Assembly: GCA_937958045.1 (NCBI GenBank) | Contig: CALFXL010000005.1 | Location: 124,001-188,000 of the forward strand | DNA length: 64,000 nucleotides | From: an uncultured Opitutaceae bacterium | Lineage (GTDB): Bacteria > Verrucomicrobiota > Verrucomicrobiia > Opitutales > Opitutaceae | Direction of reading: 5' to 3' | In this document: piece after piece, positions 61,209 through 64,000 of the stretch | Numbering within the stretch: position 1 is the stretch's first letter | How the letters are laid out: each line of letters begins with the position of its first letter | The notes under the pieces: generated by a model | Told to the model about the DNA's origin: nothing | Database searches by the model: none | The model's input: only the letters and a program-made list of their open reading frames with translations | Position numbers and translations under genes: made by a program

Positions 61209-62288
61209 TCAACCGCATCGGGATTGTTCCGCAACGATGAGCCGACGTCGCAATTGTCCGCAGGCCGCATCGATATCACGCCCGCGCGGACGACGAAAAT
61301 GCGCGACCACCCCGTGTTCGCGCAGCACCGTCGCAAACGCTTCACCGGCTTCCGGTGTTGTCCGCTCGTAGCTTACGCCGCGCAGGCTCAAACCGGTCGG
61401 ATTGTACCAAAGCAGATTCACATGCATGCGCCGCGCGCCGAGAAGTGCCGCGAGCCGCCGCCCCTGCTCCGGCGAATCGTTCACGCCTTTCAACAAACAA
61501 TATTGGATCGTCACCGGACGTCCCGTTTTCGCTTCGTAACGATCCGCCGCCGCGAGGATGTCCTCCACGCGAAAACGTTTTCCCATCGGCAACAACTTCG
61601 CGCGCGTTTCGTCGTCCGGCGCGTGCAACGAGACCGCGAGATGGATGTTCAGATTTGCCGCCGCCATCGCATCGATGCCCGGCACGATACCGACCGTCGA
61701 TACGGTGATCTGCCGCCAGCCCAGCCCGCCGATTTCGTTGGGCGCGATGCGACGCACCGCTTCGAGCACGTTGTCGAGATTCAACATCGGCTCGCCCATG
61801 CCCATAAACACGAGCGTCTGCAACCGCTTGCCGACCGCATGCGCTTCGCGTCGCAGCGCCAGAAACTGCTCCACGATTTCGCCCGCGGTGAGATTGCGTT
61901 CGAAACCGGTTTTTGTCGTCGCGCAAAAATCGCAGCCCATCGCGCAGCCCACTTGAGACGACACGCACCCCGCCACGCGATCTTCGCGAAAATCCGTCAT
62001 CATCACCGTTTCAACGGTGCGACCGTCCGCGAGTTTCAACAACAGTTTCGTCGTTCCATCTTCCGCGACTTGCCGCGCGATTTGCTCCGGGCGTTTGCTT
62101 AAAAACTCCGCGCGCAAACGTCCCTCCAATCCCGCCGGCAGACGCAGTTCGTTCCATCTGCGCTCGTCTCCCGTTTCATAATACGCGCGCAACAACGGCG
62201 CTGCGTGCGACGGCTTCACATTCCACGACTCCAAGCATCGCGCCAGCTCGGCGATCGTGAGATCGGACAATGTCGTCGCTGCGGTCAT
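61209..62288 (-). CDS. rlmN: 23S rRNA / tRNA adenine-C2 methyltransferase
   Basis: A 359-residue radical SAM enzyme that methylates A2503 of 23S rRNA and A37 of some tRNAs. The [4Fe-4S]/SAM motif is CAMGCDFC (Cys115, Cys119, Cys122), preceded by AGCVSSQVG; FMGMGEPMLN and TVSTVGIVPGID follow, then the second catalytic cysteine region near QYCLLKGVND. N-terminal helices (TIAELARCLESW) are usual. Its ATG overlaps the upstream exonuclease stop by 4 bases. Confidence 0.96.
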   Translation of the reverse strand: MTAATTLSDLTIAELARCLESWNVKPSHAAPLLRAYYETGDERRWNELRLPAGLEGRLRAEFLSKRPEQIARQVAEDGTTKLLLKLADGRTVETVMMTDFREDRVAGCVSSQVGCAMGCDFCATTKTGFERNLTAGEIVEQFLALRREAHAVGKRLQTLVFMGMGEPMLNLDNVLEAVRRIAPNEIGGLGWRQITVSTVGIVPGIDAMAAANLNIHLAVSLHAPDDETRAKLLPMGKRFRVEDILAAADRYEAKTGRPVTIQYCLLKGVNDSPEQGRRLAALLGARRMHVNLLWYNPTGLSLRGVSYERTTPEAGEAFATVLREHGVVAHFRRPRGRDIDAACGQLRRRLIVAEQSRCG

Positions 62289-62968
62289 TGAAACGCGAGC
62301 GGCAGATCGCCCGCGCGCAGCGGCCGGCCGATATTACGCTGCAATCGCGCGCAGAGATTCAAAAACAACATCGCCGTCGTGAACGCGTCACCTTCCGCGG
62401 TGTGCCGATCGACCGGCACGATCCCGCAGTGCGCGCACACTTCATCGAGCGACGGCGTGCTTTGTCCGGGATAACCGGTTTTCGCGAACGCATCCAGCGC
62501 GTCCATCGCGAGGGTCGCGGTATCGAGCAACGGATTTTTCAACGAGGTGCGGAAATGTCGTTTCAACGCCGCCGTGATCATCGCAGAATCGAAACCGACG
62601 TGATGTCCCACGAGCACCGCGCCTTCGAGTCGCGGCAACAGTTCTCGCAGCACATCCGGCTCTTGCTGCCCGGTCGCCGTTTCCGCCGGCAAGATGCCGT
62701 GCACCGACACCGCGCTGCTCAGGGGAACCGCCGGTTGATAAATAAGCCACGAGTGCGAACTCGATACGCGCAACCGTCCGCCGATCACTTCGACGAACGC
62801 GAGCGAGAGCATGCGATCTTTCACGAGATCGAAGCCGGTCGTCTCCGCATCGATCGCGAGAAACCGCATCTCCGCGACGGGCGTTTTGCTCGGGACGCGC
62901 GGCGAAGTTTTTTCGCGATACGATTCGATGAACGGTTCGCGCGGTTTGCGGCTGAACCACCATTTCAT
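62285..62968 (-). CDS. DnaQ-like DEDDh 3'-5' exonuclease
   Basis: A 227-residue exonuclease domain. Motifs: AIDAETTGFD (Asp and Glu of exo I), HHVGFDS (exo II), and HTAEGDA (His and Asp of exo III), with HGI in between. An N-terminal 35-residue basic extension (MKWWFSRKPREP) precedes the fold. It follows the DUF294 gene by a 4-base overlap, a pairing that is common and may mean joint nucleic-acid or nucleotide processing. Confidence 0.92.
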   Translation of the reverse strand: MKWWFSRKPREPFIESYREKTSPRVPSKTPVAEMRFLAIDAETTGFDLVKDRMLSLAFVEVIGGRLRVSSSHSWLIYQPAVPLSSAVSVHGILPAETATGQQEPDVLRELLPRLEGAVLVGHHVGFDSAMITAALKRHFRTSLKNPLLDTATLAMDALDAFAKTGYPGQSTPSLDEVCAHCGIVPVDRHTAEGDAFTTAMLFLNLCARLQRNIGRPLRAGDLPLAFQ

Positions 62969-64000
62969 AGCCGCTTCGCCTCCGTTTGAAACTCGAGCTT
63001 CACCGCTTGCTGCACGGTGCGGACGATATCGAAGACGTTCGCCAACTGCGCTCGCTCGAGCTTGGTCAAACTTTCGGGATCAAGATGGCGTCCGGAATCT
63101 CCGCGACGCAGTCCGTTGAGCGTACGCAAGCGCAGCAGAAAATCGTACGCCTCGCGCGCGAGTCCGGCGACTTCCGCGCGCTCGGGCACGGAGCGACGCA
63201 ACTCATCCCATCGTCCGCCGGTCGAGTGACGACGATTGAGCCGGTAATGTAGCGCAAAGAGACGCGCCGCGTCGCGCAGCGGCGCCATGCCGCGTGATTT
63301 CAGATCAAACTGCTCGTCGCCACCTCCAAACGCTTCGACCACGAGACGTCCGATGAAATTGAGCGGCGGTGTCGAATCGACGATCAACTCCGCGAGGCGA
63401 TGCTGCAGCGGCAGATTCGCGCCGACGCTGCTGTAGATTTTTTCACGCAAACGATCGCAGAGCGCGCGCTCGCCCGCGACGAAGCGAAGATCGAACAACA
63501 CCGTCGCACGCAGCAGGCCGTTGCCATCGGTAAACGCGTTCACGCTTTCGATCTCTTCGATCCATTCGAGCTCCGTACGGCACCAGCGTGGATTGAGCGC
63601 CATCACGCCGCCCTGGCAGCGCGCGAAACCCGCGGCGACAAGTTTGTCGATCACCAGCGTCGCGAGCTTCACAAAAATCTCCCGCGCGCGTTCGTCGCTC
63701 TCCGCCGAACCGGTGGACGCAAACACCATCGCGTTATCCATGTCGGTGCGGAGAATTTGTTCGCGGCGTCCGTCGCTGCCGACCGACATCCACGCCCAGG
63801 CCGTCTTGGGAAGTTTCACGCCTTGATCTTCCAGCTCGTCGATCGAGAGCGTGAGCAGACGCTGCACAAGTTCGTCGTAGAGCTCGGCGCAAATCTGGCC
63901 GAGGTAGATCGCCGACACGCCGGCATCGAGATAACTCTGCGCGATCGTTTCCAGTTCGTCGCACAACTCGCGAAAACGCGCCGGCGATTTCGCGAAGCGT
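62965..64000 (-). CDS. DUF294 nucleotidyltransferase-like signalling protein, 5' end outside the window
   Basis: At least 345 residues, open to the right edge, so the true start and N-terminus are missing. The DUF294 putative nucleotidyltransferase core has VGSDGRREQILRTDMDNAM, and a C-terminal helical substrate-binding part (LRDAARLFALHYRLN, LLRLRTLNGLRRG). Family members usually carry CBS or cyclic-nucleotide domains at the N-terminus; those would lie beyond this window. A TTG at 63966 could look like a start but the frame continues. The stop overlaps the exonuclease ATG. Confidence 0.88.
   Translation of the reverse strand, partial: RFAKSPARFRELCDELETIAQSYLDAGVSAIYLGQICAELYDELVQRLLTLSIDELEDQGVKLPKTAWAWMSVGSDGRREQILRTDMDNAMVFASTGSAESDERAREIFVKLATLVIDKLVAAGFARCQGGVMALNPRWCRTELEWIEEIESVNAFTDGNGLLRATVLFDLRFVAGERALCDRLREKIYSSVGANLPLQHRLAELIVDSTPPLNFIGRLVVEAFGGGDEQFDLKSRGMAPLRDAARLFALHYRLNRRHSTGGRWDELRRSVPERAEVAGLAREAYDFLLRLRTLNGLRRGDSGRHLDPESLTKLERAQLANVFDIVRTVQQAVKLEFQTEAKRL

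Noticed and set aside
1..64000. tRNA, rRNA, CRISPR arrays, insertion sequences, prophage or restriction/defence genes
   Set aside because: Looked for in the gaps and on both strands; no cloverleaf-like GTTCGA arm with acceptor pairing, no regular spacer repeats, no transposase, integrase or nuclease-defence proteins were recognised.

Overview
The window looks like chromosomal DNA from a GC-rich, aerobic, Gram-negative bacterium. The gene content (caa3-type oxidase with its assembly genes, CMP-Kdo pathway enzyme KdsA, TonB receptors, Opitutaceae-like small proteins, frequent GTG starts and few Shine-Dalgarno sites) suggests a Verrucomicrobiota relative of the Opitutaceae. That placement is inference from protein style, not a search. 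I saw no rRNA, tRNA, CRISPR array, transposase or phage gene. Genes are tightly packed; the longest stretch without a gene is about 270 bases (2500-2771).

Layout. 1-5.3 kb: the first 654 codons of aconitase, a peroxiredoxin, tyrS, a Fur-family regulator with a cysteine-containing partner, and a small Cys-rich protein. 5.4-16.7 kb: a long leftward iron-uptake block with two TonB receptors, two PepSY membrane proteins, an AraC regulator, DUF3649 and DUF3325 proteins, a flavodoxin and a possible 34-residue membrane peptide. A 25-bp palindrome over a TATAAT box lies at its upstream end, and a type II NADH dehydrogenase follows it. 16.8-18.8 kb: a metal operon of His-rich lipoprotein, small conserved protein and CobW/COG0523 GTPase. 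18.9-20.3 kb: small membrane protein, YceI and TPR protein.

20.4-33.1 kb is an aerobic respiration block. It has a Cu+ P-type ATPase, a secreted protein with two HLHP modules, a CusF-SCO fusion, heme A and heme O synthases, a DUF420 protein, the caa3 oxidase subunits II-I-III-IV (subunit II carries a fused cytochrome c) and CtaG. Copper export, copper delivery, heme modification and the oxidase itself are therefore together.

33.1-44.2 kb is the most interesting part. A serine-palmitoyltransferase-like enzyme sits between two sister glycosyltransferases. Next to it are a ketosynthase, an SDR, a fused ACP-dehydratase, a hotdog thioesterase, an MGDG-synthase-like GT28 enzyme and two more GT4 enzymes. 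I infer a dedicated acyl-chain module feeding a glycolipid, perhaps sphingolipid-like.

44.3-64 kb is mostly housekeeping: peptide-binding protein, prenyl synthase, queG-aroK, a transglutaminase-like protein that has lost its catalytic cysteine, trpS, kdsA, pyrG, a PfkB kinase, an MscS channel, a serine hydrolase, rlmN, and a DnaQ-type exonuclease with a DUF294 nucleotidyltransferase that runs off the right edge.
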